From positions 1 to 52,030 of the forward strand of contig NZ_JAAVBE010000018.1 in assembly GCF_014803725.1 (NCBI RefSeq): a DNA stretch of 52,030 nt, read 5' to 3'. Shown here piece by piece: positions 23,337 to 31,750 of this stretch (position 1 is its first letter; every line of letters starts with the position of its first letter). Below the pieces are notes generated by a model that saw only the letters and a list, made by a program, of their open reading frames with translations, did no database searches and was not told the origin of the DNA. Origin of the DNA: Desulfovibrio sp. GTDB taxonomy: Bacteria; Desulfobacterota; Desulfovibrionia; Desulfovibrionales; Desulfovibrionaceae. The position numbers were made by a program, and so were the translations under genes.

Positions 23337-24566
23337 CTATAGCTGTCCTCCGACAGCGGAATGCCCGGCGGATTCCCTCAAGCCGTCCAGATAGTCCGCC
23401 CATGCCTCCATCATGGCCCGGCGCTCTGGCAGATAGTCGGCATGATTATACGCCGCGCGCACCGCGTTCTTTTCGCCGTGGGCAAGCTGCGCCTCTATCA
23501 CGTCCGGGCGGTAGCCCTGTTCATTGAGCAGCGTGGATGCCAGCCCCCGGAAGCCGTGAATGGACATGGTCTCTTTATCGTAGCCCATGCGCCGCAGGGC
23601 ATTGAGCAGGCCCATATCAGTCAGACAGCGGGTGGCGGAAAAGGTCGAGGGGAAGACGAGCGGACCGTTACCGGTGATCTCCCGCAACTCGTGAAAGAGG
23701 CGCACCACCTGCGGGGCAAGCGGCACTACATGAGGGCGGCGCTTCTTCATCCGCTCAGCAGGAATGAGCCACGTTGCGGTTTCAAGGTCTATTTCAGCCC
23801 AAGGAGCGCCCCGGAGTTCCCCGCTGCGGACAAAGACATACGGGAGGATTTTCAGGGCATAGCGCGTCACCACTTCGCCGGGATAGTCATCTATCGCCCG
23901 CAGGAGCGCCCCGATCTCTTTCGGGTTGGTGATGGCGGCATGGTGGCGGACAGGGGCGGGGGCAAGCGCTTCTGTGAGCCCGCTGGCGGCATCCGCCTGA
24001 ACGATACCGGCAAGACGGGCATAGCGCGTTACCTGCCCGCAGAGTTGCGCCAGCCGGTGCGCCATCTCAAGGCGTCCCCGTGCCTCTGTCTTTTGGATCA
24101 CCGCAAGGAAGTCAGGTGCGCCCAGTTCGGCAATGGGGCGCGGTCCAAGCTCGGGGAAGATGCTGGCCTCCAGCCTCTGTATCACCTGCACGGCATACCG
24201 GGGCGTCCACCCGGAGCTTTTCTTTTTATGCCATTCCCGAGCCACGGCTTCAAAGGTCTGCCCTCTGGCAATCTCCACTGCCGCCGCTTCCGCCTTGGCA
24301 GCCTTCCTTTCTTCGCCGGGGTCGATGCCGCGCCGCAACAGGTCTTTAATTTCCCCTGCCCGGCTCCGGGCCTCTTTCAGCCCTACGGCAGGATAGACGC
24401 CCAGGGAAAGCCGCTTCTCCTTGCCCCCGAAACGGTACTTGATGCGCCACCACTTGCCCCCAGTGGGGGCAACCTCAATATACAGGCCTTCTCCGTCTGC
24501 CAGCTTGTAACGCTTTTGCCTCGGCTTGGCATTGCGGATGGCGGTATCTGTGAGCTTGAAGGGCAT
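23337..24566 (-). CDS. int: P4-type tyrosine integrase
   Basis: A 409-residue site-specific recombinase. The N-terminal arm-binding domain (DUF4102 type) reads KLTDTAIRNAKPRQKRYKLA with DGEGLYIEV; a core-binding SAM-like domain spans about 95-190; the catalytic domain carries Arg247 (RSGELR), His337 and Arg340 (HGFR), His363 and nucleophile Tyr373 (YNHADYL). The start at 24566 has GGAG about 11 bases upstream and MPFKLTD is the family start. It sits next to tRNA-Asp, the presumed target, and reads away from it. All catalytic residues are intact, so the element may still be mobile. Confidence 0.95.
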   Translation of the reverse strand: MPFKLTDTAIRNAKPRQKRYKLADGEGLYIEVAPTGGKWWRIKYRFGGKEKRLSLGVYPAVGLKEARSRAGEIKDLLRRGIDPGEERKAAKAEAAAVEIARGQTFEAVAREWHKKKSSGWTPRYAVQVIQRLEASIFPELGPRPIAELGAPDFLAVIQKTEARGRLEMAHRLAQLCGQVTRYARLAGIVQADAASGLTEALAPAPVRHHAAITNPKEIGALLRAIDDYPGEVVTRYALKILPYVFVRSGELRGAPWAEIDLETATWLIPAERMKKRRPHVVPLAPQVVRLFHELREITGNGPLVFPSTFSATRCLTDMGLLNALRRMGYDKETMSIHGFRGLASTLLNEQGYRPDVIEAQLAHGEKNAVRAAYNHADYLPERRAMMEAWADYLDGLRESAGHSAVGGQL

Positions 24567-24605
24567 AGGGGCAACTCCGGGAAGGGGCAACTGGCAACGC
24601 CAAAC

Positions 24606-24625
24606 TTGCCCCCATTGTTGCCCCC
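24606..24625 (+). repeat. candidate right integrase arm-type sites
   Basis: TTGCCCCC (24606-24613), a 3-base spacer, and GTTGCCCCC (24617-24625), the same strand orientation as the left pair at 7193-7213. A further palindromic pairing, TTGCCCCC with GGGGGCAA, falls inside the integrase gene at 24454-24472. Confidence 0.5.
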
Positions 24626-24666
24626 CTTTTTCGTGGCTGTCAACGGAACTTAGCGGACACTAACGG

Positions 24667-24715
24667 AAGATAAAAACAGAGAAAGCCCGCTCTGCTCAAG
24701 GCTTAGCGGGCTTTC
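24667..24715 (-). terminator. element-borne terminator of the tRNA operon
   Basis: GAAAGCCCGCT and AGCGGGCTTTC form a perfect 11-bp stem (24681-24691 with 24705-24715). On the minus strand it is followed by TCTGTTTTTATC. It lies just inside the right end of the element and so replaces the terminator displaced to 7055-7084. Confidence 0.75.
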
Positions 24716-24738
24716 TCACACATAGTTGGAAGCTTTTT

Positions 24739-24815
<77 letters not shown>

Positions 24816-24864
24816 GTGATGGCCCGCCCCGCATTGCGGGGTTGGCGCCGGGCCGGGCGAGTGG

Positions 24865-24940
24865 TGGTGGGCAGTACAGGACTTGAACCTGTGGCCCCCG
24901 CCGTGTGAAGGCGGTGCTCTACCAGCTGAGCTAACTGCCC
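24865..24940 (-). tRNA. tRNA-Val (CAC)
   Basis: A 76-base cloverleaf with encoded CCA. Acceptor GGGCAGT pairs with ACTGCCC, the anticodon arm CCGCC-TTCACAC-GGCGG gives CAC, and the T loop GGTTCAAGTCC is standard. First gene of the two-tRNA transcript. Confidence 0.97.
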
Positions 24941-24953
24941 TCCCGGAGCAATT

Positions 24954-24982
24954 TGTTTATTCCACTTGGGGCCATGCGTCAA
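24954..24982 (-). promoter_or_regulatory. tRNA operon promoter
   Basis: On the minus strand TTGACG (24977-24982), a 17-base spacer and TAAACA (24954-24959), placing the start a few bases before tRNA-Val. Upstream is an A/T-rich stretch with CGTAAAAA / TTTTTACG (24994-25011) that could act as an UP element. CCACTTGG (24962-24969) and CCAAGTGG (25023-25030) form an inverted repeat around it. Confidence 0.65.
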
Positions 24983-25139
24983 GGCAAAATATCCGTAAAA
25001 AAATTTTTACGAAATATTTTTTCCAAGTGGCTGGAACTCCAGAAAAAAATTTTCCAGCACGCGCAAAGGCCCTCAGGGCGCCTTGCCGTTGGGCGCGGGC
25101 GGTGTTAGTTCTTGCGCCACACGGATGCAAGGAATGGAC

Positions 25140-26096
25140 ATGACGACCACGCGCGCATGGGGGCTCATCCTCGCCCTGACCTTTCTTCCCCTGCTCCCCG
25201 CCGAGGCCCCGGCGGCGGTCATCGACGGCAACCGCATCATGGACCAGCGCATGAGCGAGAACCTCTGCGCGCTCACCTTTGATGACGGCCCCTCCCGCTA
25301 CACCGCCCACCTGCTCGACATGCTGGCGGGCTACGGCATCCCGGCCACCTTCTTCCTTCTGGGGGGCAATGCGGAGCGCAACCCCGCCATGGTGCGGCGC
25401 ATCATTGCGGAAGGGCACGAAGTGGGCAACCATTCCTGGTCGCACCCCAATTTGCGGACTCTGGCACCTGAAGCGCAGGAGCAGGAGATCAGCGCCACCG
25501 ACGCCCTGTTGCGCGCGCTCGGGGCGAGCCCTTCCTATCTCAGGCCGCCCTATGGCAATTTTGACGCGCATACGCTCGAGATCGCGCGGAATCTTGGCGT
25601 CGGCGTCATCCTCTGGTCCATGGACAGTCATGACTGGAAGCATCTGCCCGCCGATTATGCCAAGCTGCGCACCACCCGCGGCACCCAGTATGACGATGGC
25701 GAGCTGCGCGGTATCTTCCTTTTTCACGACACGCACAAGAGCACGGTGGACGACCTGCCGCGCATCATCGCCAACCTGCTGGCCGGCGGCTGCCGCCGCT
25801 TCGTCACCGTGAGCGACTATCTGGCTGCCGCCGTCGACCCGGAGCCGGGCCTGCTCATGACGCGCCACCCCAAGGCGCCCTTCCCCGCGCCCGAGCTGGC
25901 CGTGCAGCACCGGCGCATGCCGACGGGCACGGCGTGCGCCTTGCCACTGGCCCGCTGCAGCCGACCGTGGAACGCCACCGCCGCGCGCACAGCCCCGCCG
26001 CAGCCCTTGCGCGGCAGCTCGGGCACCGCAACGCCGCTTGACGACATCGACGACGCCCACGCGGCAGACGATTCCCGCGCGGCCGCGGAAATCTAG
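25140..26096 (+). CDS. secreted polysaccharide deacetylase (NodB domain)
   Basis: A 318-residue exported enzyme that removes acetyl groups from a polysaccharide or peptidoglycan. A signal peptide (residues 1-25, hydrophobic GLILALTFLPLLP, then AEAPA) is followed by the NodB fold: TFDDGPSRYT with the catalytic Asp, HSWSHP with the two zinc histidines, and RPPYGNF. The histidine of LFHDTHKST completes the site. The last 75 residues are a low-complexity Arg/Pro/Ala-rich tail not needed by the family. The start at 25140 is preferred because AAGGA precedes it and the signal peptide begins there. Substrate unknown. Confidence 0.9.
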   Translation: MTTTRAWGLILALTFLPLLPAEAPAAVIDGNRIMDQRMSENLCALTFDDGPSRYTAHLLDMLAGYGIPATFFLLGGNAERNPAMVRRIIAEGHEVGNHSWSHPNLRTLAPEAQEQEISATDALLRALGASPSYLRPPYGNFDAHTLEIARNLGVGVILWSMDSHDWKHLPADYAKLRTTRGTQYDDGELRGIFLFHDTHKSTVDDLPRIIANLLAGGCRRFVTVSDYLAAAVDPEPGLLMTRHPKAPFPAPELAVQHRRMPTGTACALPLARCSRPWNATAARTAPPQPLRGSSGTATPLDDIDDAHAADDSRAAAEI

Positions 26097-26148
26097 GCGC
26101 CCCGCATTCCGCAACGCAAGAGCGCAAGCCTTCTTCCTTCCCCCAGCT

Positions 26149-26748
26149 TCACGCCGGAAAGACCTGCGCCTCATACCAGAAGAGACGCGCCAGCGGCAGC
26201 CGCCACGCGCCCACCGGCACACCGGCCTTGACGCAAAGGTGGTCGAGATACGCCTCCCTGTCCCACCCCTGTTCCACCGGCACCTGGGGCAGGAAGACGC
26301 CGCTGCGCCCTCCATATTGCAGGGCGAGGCCATGGCGGCCCACCTCCACGCGCGCAGGGTCAGGGCAGGGCGTGAGCTCGTCCAGCACGGAAATCTCAAG
26401 GTTCGCCCGCTCCCACTCGCGGGCCGAGAGCGGCGGGAAGCGCGGGTCTTCCAGCGCAGCGGCCCGCGCCATGCGCCAGACATTCTCTTCCAGCGGCTCG
26501 CGGCCCACGATGGTGCCGATGCAGCCGCGCAAGTTCCCGCCAAGGGTGATGGTCACAAAGGCGCCGAGCGGGCGCCGGAGCACGGGGTGCTCCTCTCCGT
26601 TCAGGGCCTCGGGGCTGGCCATAGCCTCCGTGAGGCTTGTCACCCCGGTCAGCACGGGAGCAGCGCCAACCGCAAGCGCAATGGACTGCCGCGCAAGCCT
26701 GCTGAGCCACGCCTTTTCTGCTGCGTCAAGATCGAATGAAAGCCCCAT
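26149..26748 (-). CDS. amrA: AmmeMemoRadiSam system protein A (AMMECR1 domain)
   Basis: A 199-residue AMMECR1-domain protein. The signature LRGCIGT lies near residue 80 (GNLRGCIGTIVG), followed by RFPPLSAREWERANLEISVL and LPQVPVEQGWDREAYLDHLC, all typical of the fold. The biochemical role of the family is not settled; the bacterial group is named for its association with a Memo-family protein and a radical-SAM enzyme, neither of which is visible here. It reads toward the convergent deacetylase, whose stop is 52 bases away. Confidence 0.85.
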   Translation of the reverse strand: MGLSFDLDAAEKAWLSRLARQSIALAVGAAPVLTGVTSLTEAMASPEALNGEEHPVLRRPLGAFVTITLGGNLRGCIGTIVGREPLEENVWRMARAAALEDPRFPPLSAREWERANLEISVLDELTPCPDPARVEVGRHGLALQYGGRSGVFLPQVPVEQGWDREAYLDHLCVKAGVPVGAWRLPLARLFWYEAQVFPA

Positions 26749-26904
26749 GCCACCTCCTCACGACCGCAGTGCGGTCAGCTTGTCTGCATGCGCCTGTCGT
26801 CGCGGCTTCTTCCCACCACAGAAGCCGGCCCCATGGAAGAAAGGATCATCCCAACTACGCCAGCGGCCGCAACCGCAATGCCGTGCGGCCACTCACCGTG
26901 CAGC

Positions 26905-26941
26905 CCACAAAAAAGAAATGCCACAACCATGGGTTGCGGCA
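26905..26941 (-). terminator. terminator of the dsr operon
   Basis: TGCCGCAACC and GGTTGTGGCA (minus-strand reading) pair around a 3-base loop, followed by TTTCTTTTTTG. It is 57 bases past the dsrD stop. The rest of 26749-26997 shows no gene. Confidence 0.75.
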
Positions 26942-26997
26942 CCTCTTGATTCGCCATGTCTGCGTCCGCCAGGCAGGCGCAGCTAGCGTTGCTACGC

Positions 26998-27246
26998 CTA
27001 GTCTTCGCCCTCGGCGTGGCTCTGCTTGCCCGCGCCCTTGAGGCCGTACATGGTGGTGGAGCCGGAAGACCAGAACTCCAGCACCTGGTCATTCACCAGG
27101 GCGGTGAGGATCTTCTTCACTTCGCGCGGCTTCATGTCCGGGAAGAGGGCAACGAAGTCATTGAAGTAAAACTTGGACTTGGCGGCGGACTTGCCCTTGA
27201 GGAAGTCCACAACAGTCTCTTTTTGCTGTTCCGTAACGTCGGCCAT
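26998..27246 (-). CDS. dsrD: DsrD, sulfite-reduction associated winged-helix protein
   Basis: An 82-residue protein of the DsrD family, found after dsrAB in sulfate and sulfite reducers; reported to stimulate DsrAB activity. The sequence begins MADVTEQQKETVVDFLKGKS and continues with the conserved FYFNDFVALFPDMKPREVKK, a winged-helix fold. The start at 27246 follows AGGAGAG; a longer open frame upstream lies in the dsrB-dsrD gap and has no family match. It is cotranscribed with dsrB 58 bases upstream and ends at a terminator. Confidence 0.95.
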   Translation of the reverse strand: MADVTEQQKETVVDFLKGKSAAKSKFYFNDFVALFPDMKPREVKKILTALVNDQVLEFWSSGSTTMYGLKGAGKQSHAEGED

Positions 27247-27304
27247 GATATCTCTCCTGCTGAAAAAGCGGCCCGGCCGTGGGAGGCCGGGCCGCAGGGA
27301 ATGC

Positions 27305-28450
27305 CTAGAACTTGAACTGGGTGCTCTGGCGCCAGCTGTAGTAGGCGGATTCGCGGAAGTCGTCGATGAGGTGTTCGGAGAACTCAAGGCCGGTCAGCCT
27401 GAAGAACTCCTCCCAGCCGATGCGCTCCGCCCAGTCGCCCAGGCGCTCGTACTTCTCGGCATTGGCCGAGTAGACATCGATGATGTGGCGCACCGTCTTG
27501 GTGAGGGTGGGCCAGCGCGGCGGCTCGTTGGGGATGAAGGCCACCACGACCTTGGAGAACTTGGGCCAGGTGATGCGGTTGGAGACCTTGCCGCCCACCA
27601 TGATGGCGATACCGTCGCTCTCGCCGTCGGCGATGGGGAGCGCGGGGCACATGGTGTAGCAGTTGCCGCAGTACATGCAGCGGTCTTCCTTGATGGCCAC
27701 GGAGTTCACCTTCTTGCCGTCAAACTCCACCTTGGTGGGGCGCACGGCGGCGGTGGGGCAGGCGGCCACGGCCAGCGGGATCTCGCAGAGCTGGTCGACC
27801 CAGGCGGTGTCGATCATCGGCGGCTTGCGGTGGATGCCCACAAGGCCGATGTCGGAGCAGTGCACGGCGCCGCACATGTTGATGCAGCAGGCGAGGGCCA
27901 CGCGCACCGGCGCGGGCATGCGCATGTGCACGAAACCGTCAAAGAGGGCGTCCATGACGGCCTTCACCGGGCCGGAGGCGTCGGTGGCCGGGGTGTGGCA
28001 GTGGATCCAGCCCTGGGTGTGGATCATGTTGCAGATACACGCGCCCGTGCCGCCCACGGGGAATTTCTGCGAGCCGCCCTCGAACTTGCGGGAGTTGAGG
28101 TCGTCGCGCAGGGCCTTCATGGTGGCTTCGTCCTTCACCATGAATTCGATGTTGTTGCGCGTGGTCCAGCGGACGTAGCCGTCGCAGTACTTGTCGGCGA
28201 TGTCGCAGATCTCGCGGATATGCGTGATGGACATGGTACGCGAGCCGCCGCAGCGCACGGTGTAGACCTTGTCGCCGCTCTCGGCCACATGCAGGAGCAC
28301 GCCGGGCTCGAGGATCTCATGATAGACCCACTTGCCGAAGTTCTTGGCGATGACCGGCGGGAAGTAGTCGCTGTACTTGTGAGGGCCGATGTCGGAGATG
28401 CGGCCTTCCATGGGTTTCTTGGGATCGTACCCCGTAGAGATGAATGCCAT
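27305..28450 (-). CDS. dsrB: dissimilatory sulfite reductase beta subunit
   Basis: The 381-residue beta subunit of the siroheme enzyme that reduces sulfite in the last step of sulfate respiration. The siroheme/[4Fe-4S] cysteines are visible in [18 protein letters not shown] and [13 protein letters not shown], and an inserted ferredoxin domain in [10 protein letters not shown] with [14 protein letters not shown]. Length is normal and all cysteines are present, so the subunit should be functional. It follows dsrA by 21 bases and precedes dsrD. Forms an A2B2 complex and uses DsrC, which is not in this window. Confidence 0.98.
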   Translation of the reverse strand: MAFISTGYDPKKPMEGRISDIGPHKYSDYFPPVIAKNFGKWVYHEILEPGVLLHVAESGDKVYTVRCGGSRTMSITHIREICDIADKYCDGYVRWTTRNNIEFMVKDEATMKALRDDLNSRKFEGGSQKFPVGGTGACICNMIHTQGWIHCHTPATDASGPVKAVMDALFDGFVHMRMPAPVRVALACCINMCGAVHCSDIGLVGIHRKPPMIDTAWVDQLCEIPLAVAACPTAAVRPTKVEFDGKKVNSVAIKEDRCMYCGNCYTMCPALPIADGESDGIAIMVGGKVSNRITWPKFSKVVVAFIPNEPPRWPTLTKTVRHIIDVYSANAEKYERLGDWAERIGWEEFFRLTGLEFSEHLIDDFRESAYYSWRQSTQFKF

Positions 28451-28471
28451 GTCTGTGTCCCCCTTTGGCGG

Positions 28472-29785
28472 CTAGCGCTGATGGCGTTGACGGTAAGCGG
28501 CGAGGTCATGCGTCCAGCCGCCGGGCACTTCACTTTCCTTGAAGAAGATGAAGGGGTTGGTGCGCGGATTCTTGACCTGGCAGGGCATGGCCGGGGTCTC
28601 GGTGGCCTCGAGCAGCTTCTGGAAGGAGAGGCGCTTCATGGTCTCGCCCACGCGCTCGCGGTTCTTGCCTTCTTCCATCCACCAGTCCCAGATCTTTTCG
28701 ATGACTTCCTTGATGTCATCGTAGGGCTCTTCACAGGAGATGAAGGGGATGAGCACCGAGCCCATCTGCGCGCCGTCCACGACCGGGGCCTTGGCGCCGA
28801 CCAGGATGCAGGCGCCGCGCTCGTCGCCGATGTGCAGGGCCTGGGGCATGGTGTTGATGCAGTGCATGCAGCGCACGCAGTCGGAGGTCTTGATGGAGAG
28901 CTTGCTGCCGTCCCACTTGATGCACTTGGTGGGGCAGCGGGCGATGACTTCCTTCTCGATGTCGAACTTGCCCCAGTCACGGCCGGCATGGGCGCCCGCG
29001 TTGGGCTTGATCTCGCCGGCGACATAGGCCTTGACCTTCTCCTGGTCGATCTTGATGTCGTCCTTCCAGGTGCCGATGACGGCGAAGTCGGAACGGGCCA
29101 TGGCGCAGACGCAGCCGTTGGGGCAGCCGTCGAACTTGAACTTGAACTTGTAGGGGAAGGCCGGGCGATGCAGCTCGTCCTGGTAATCCATGGTGAGCTG
29201 GTAGCACATGTCCTGCGTGTTGTAGCAGGCGAACTCGCAGCGGGACATGCCGAGGCAGGCCGCGGGCGTGCGCAGGTTGGAGCCCGAGCCGCCGAGGTCG
29301 TTGTGCATCTCGTGGGTGAGCTGCCAGAAGATCTCTTCGAGCTGCGGGGTCTGCGTGCCGAGGAGCACGATGTCGCCCGTGGAGCCGTGCATGTTGGTGA
29401 GACCGGAGCCGCGCAGATCCCAGATGTCGCAGAGGGTGCGCAGGAACTTGGTATCATAGTACTTGCCGGAGGGCTGGGCCACGCGCATGGTGTGGAAGGC
29501 CGCCACGCCGGGGAACATTTCGGGCTGGTCGGAATAACGGCCGATGACGCCGCCGCCGTAGCCGAACACGCCCACGATGCCGCCGTGCTTCCAGTGGGTC
29601 TCCTTTTCCTTGTAGGAGAGCTCCACCTGGCCGAGCAGGTCTTCAAGGCAGTCCACCGGGATCTGGTAGTCCAGATTTTTGGGATTGGCCTTACGATTGG
29701 CCGCTTCCTGTTTGATGTCGGACACGAAGCTCGGCCAGGGGCCGCTTTCAAGCTCGTCCAACATGGGAGTCGGATATTTCGCCAT
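28472..29785 (-). CDS. dsrA: dissimilatory sulfite reductase alpha subunit
   Basis: The 437-residue alpha subunit, starting [20 protein letters not shown] as in other Desulfovibrio DsrA proteins. Siroheme-cluster cysteines lie in [14 protein letters not shown] and in [17 protein letters not shown]; the ferredoxin domain has [10 protein letters not shown] and [13 protein letters not shown]. The start at 29785 follows GGAGGT by 6 bases. It is first in the dsrABD operon. The 400 bases upstream (29786-30185) hold the leader and promoter region; I see no gene there and no promoter I would name. Confidence 0.98.
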   Translation of the reverse strand: MAKYPTPMLDELESGPWPSFVSDIKQEAANRKANPKNLDYQIPVDCLEDLLGQVELSYKEKETHWKHGGIVGVFGYGGGVIGRYSDQPEMFPGVAAFHTMRVAQPSGKYYDTKFLRTLCDIWDLRGSGLTNMHGSTGDIVLLGTQTPQLEEIFWQLTHEMHNDLGGSGSNLRTPAACLGMSRCEFACYNTQDMCYQLTMDYQDELHRPAFPYKFKFKFDGCPNGCVCAMARSDFAVIGTWKDDIKIDQEKVKAYVAGEIKPNAGAHAGRDWGKFDIEKEVIARCPTKCIKWDGSKLSIKTSDCVRCMHCINTMPQALHIGDERGACILVGAKAPVVDGAQMGSVLIPFISCEEPYDDIKEVIEKIWDWWMEEGKNRERVGETMKRLSFQKLLEATETPAMPCQVKNPRTNPFIFFKESEVPGGWTHDLAAYRQRHQR

Positions 29786-30185
29786 TGCCATACCTCCACT
29801 ATGGTTTGCGTCATGCCGCCGCGCCAAACGGCGGCCGCCACTGCTTGCGGCGCGGTTCCGGCTCGCCGGTGCGCCCGCTGGTTCACGCCCCCGGCCATGC
29901 GGGGTGCGGGGGGCGCGCCCGTGCGCTCAACCTGCGCCGGGAGGACCCAGAAACAGGAAAAGCCGGGCGAGCCGGGACTTGGCCCCAAAGGCCACAACGC
30001 GGTCTGCCTTAGGGGTATCACCAATCTTCCCGGTTGACAATATGTTGGAGGCAAATAATCGCAGACAGGCGGCACGGCGGCGCACCCGCGGCTCGGCCCG
30101 CTCAGGGGTTCCGGTCGCGCGGCAAAAGAAAAGGCGCCGCGGATGGCGGCGCCCACAGGCAAAGGAGAAAAATTCCTGCGGCCGC

Positions 30186-30557
30186 TCAGGCGTTGGCGGC
30201 CTTGAGCAGGTCTTCCACCATCTCGAGGGAGGGGGTGGCGCCGTCGTCAAGCCCGCAAAGGCCACGCACAGCGAGCATGAGCATGTCGAACTGGAGCACC
30301 ATCTCGGTGGCGCCGTTGTGGATGACGCAGGTCTCGCCGCGCACGGAGAGGCGGTAGGCGTGGCGGGTGCGCTCATGGCCGCGCGAGCGCACGATGTAGT
30401 ACACCTGCTCGCGCGTGTCGGTCACATAGAGCTGCTGGCGGGTGAGCGTGCCGGACTCCTCGTCGTACCAGGAGCACTCGGAAAACAGGCGGCCACGGAA
30501 GCGGAGATCTTCACCGTTGTCATGTTTCAGACAAATATCATCCATGGATTTCTGCAC
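30186..30557 (-). CDS. hypothetical protein, 123 aa, upstream of dsrA
   Basis: Not recognised by name. A soluble, beta-rich looking N-terminal two thirds (RGRLFSECSWYDEESGTLTR, then QQLYVTDTREQVYYIVRSRG) and a helical end (MVLQFDMLMLAVRGLCGLDD). The start could be the GTG at 30557, which has GGGGAGGG ideally placed, or the ATG at 30545. It is read in the same direction as dsrA, about 400 bases upstream, so it is likely a separate transcript. Position next to dsr may be coincidental. Confidence 0.6.
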   Translation of the reverse strand: MQKSMDDICLKHDNGEDLRFRGRLFSECSWYDEESGTLTRQQLYVTDTREQVYYIVRSRGHERTRHAYRLSVRGETCVIHNGATEMVLQFDMLMLAVRGLCGLDDGATPSLEMVEDLLKAANA

Positions 30558-31045
30558 AATGCCCTCCCCGCTTGCGCCGCCCCGTGCCGGGGCGCTTCCC
30601 TGCTCCGTCCCGCGCCGAAAGACCCGGGACGCCGGCGCCGTTCCAGTGGCAGAACGCTAGCACCGGCCCAGAACCTTGTCAAGAAATCGCAGCAACCAGA
30701 CAGCAAAAACGCAGCCAACAGGCATTTTTAATGACCAACCTGTTGATACGCAATATCTTTTGATCCCAGCCGCCCCGCAGTTCAGCAGCCGATAGCCGTA
30801 TTCTGGCCCGCCCTTCAGCGGATTTTCGCTGAGTCGGCGCTTCATCCCAAGAGGTTGAGCTCTGGGAGTCATCCTTGAAAACACTTGAAATTCAAGATGT
30901 TAAGTTACCTTTTAGCCAGCACGGGTTTGTTCTGCCTTCAAGTTAAAGTTCGCATTGCGGTTTTAATGTGTTCCTTTACAGAAAATGTCTAAACAATCGC
31001 TAACCACCAAGTATTGAACATTTTTCGAGGATGCTCTCGCTTCCT

Positions 31046-31645
31046 TCATTCCTGCACGGGCTTGCCGGCCCTTATGGCTGCAAAGCGCGCATAGCAGCGC
31101 GCCACCGGCGAAGCGCTGTCCATGCTCGCCAAAAAGATGCCGCTCGGGCCTTGCGCCGGAGCATCCGATTCCTCCCGCTGCTCCGCCCGGCTCTGCTCCC
31201 GGCGGCTGCGCACGGGCTCGCCCCGCCCCAGGGGGAGCTGCACCTGCACCTCGCTGAAGTAGGCCTGGCCGAGAAAGCCGTTGACCCTGGCAAGGATTTC
31301 CTCACCGCGAAAACGCAGCTCCTGCAGGAGCATGGCATCCTCGGCGCCGAGCAGGAGCACGGCCCCGCCTGCGCTGGCATGGCTGCCGGTGTCTTCCCTT
31401 TGGTGGCCTTCGTGGTGCCCGAGCGGCCGGGCAAGCTCCGCGAGCTCAACGCCAAGCGCCGCTTCCCAATTGTCCCACAGGTTCTGCAGGCCCGCGCGCC
31501 CGGGCGTGCCGCCCATGGCCGCAAGCAGGGCGCGAAGACCGTCTCCCAGGGGCTCCGCCGTTGCGGAGGCTCCCGGGCGCCTGCCGCGCCACAGCCCCGA
31601 GCGGCGCCCCCGGCCCACCCCGCCATCCTTCTGCCAGCGCGCCAT
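31046..31645 (-). CDS. DUF721 / DciA-like protein
   Basis: A 199-residue protein with a DUF721 domain at about 25-135: LQNLWDNWEAALGVELAELA, then ARPLGHHEG, then AVLLLGAEDAMLLQELRFRG and EEILARVNGFLGQAYFSEVQ. The N-terminus is a basic Arg/Gly tail and the C-terminus a charged disordered stretch. DciA proteins of this family load the replicative helicase DnaB in bacteria lacking DnaC/DnaI, so a replication role is likely. The 30558-31045 interval before it shows no convincing gene. Confidence 0.75.
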   Translation of the reverse strand: MARWQKDGGVGRGRRSGLWRGRRPGASATAEPLGDGLRALLAAMGGTPGRAGLQNLWDNWEAALGVELAELARPLGHHEGHQREDTGSHASAGGAVLLLGAEDAMLLQELRFRGEEILARVNGFLGQAYFSEVQVQLPLGRGEPVRSRREQSRAEQREESDAPAQGPSGIFLASMDSASPVARCYARFAAIRAGKPVQE

Positions 31646-31684
31646 CAGGCGCCCCCCCGCAGACCGACCGCCCGGTGTGCCCGC

Positions 31685-31717
31685 TTGACCATATCAGGAA
31701 AAACGCATATGTATGCG
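31685..31717 (+). promoter_or_regulatory. promoter with palindromic operator (SahR-type)
   Basis: TTGACC (31685-31690), a 17-base spacer and TATGTA (31708-31713). The inverted repeat CGCATA-TG-TATGCG (31704-31717) lies over the -10 box, so a bound repressor would block polymerase. It is the only such site seen ahead of the regulator-ahcY pair and suggests autoregulation by the downstream ArsR-type protein. Confidence 0.65.
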
Positions 31718-31750
31718 CCCACGCGGATATAGTCGCCCCAAGGATAGTTC

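Noticed and set aside
30657..30884. 75-residue minus-strand open frame in the 30558-31045 gap
   Set aside because: No ribosome site and no family pattern; its composition is that of chance.
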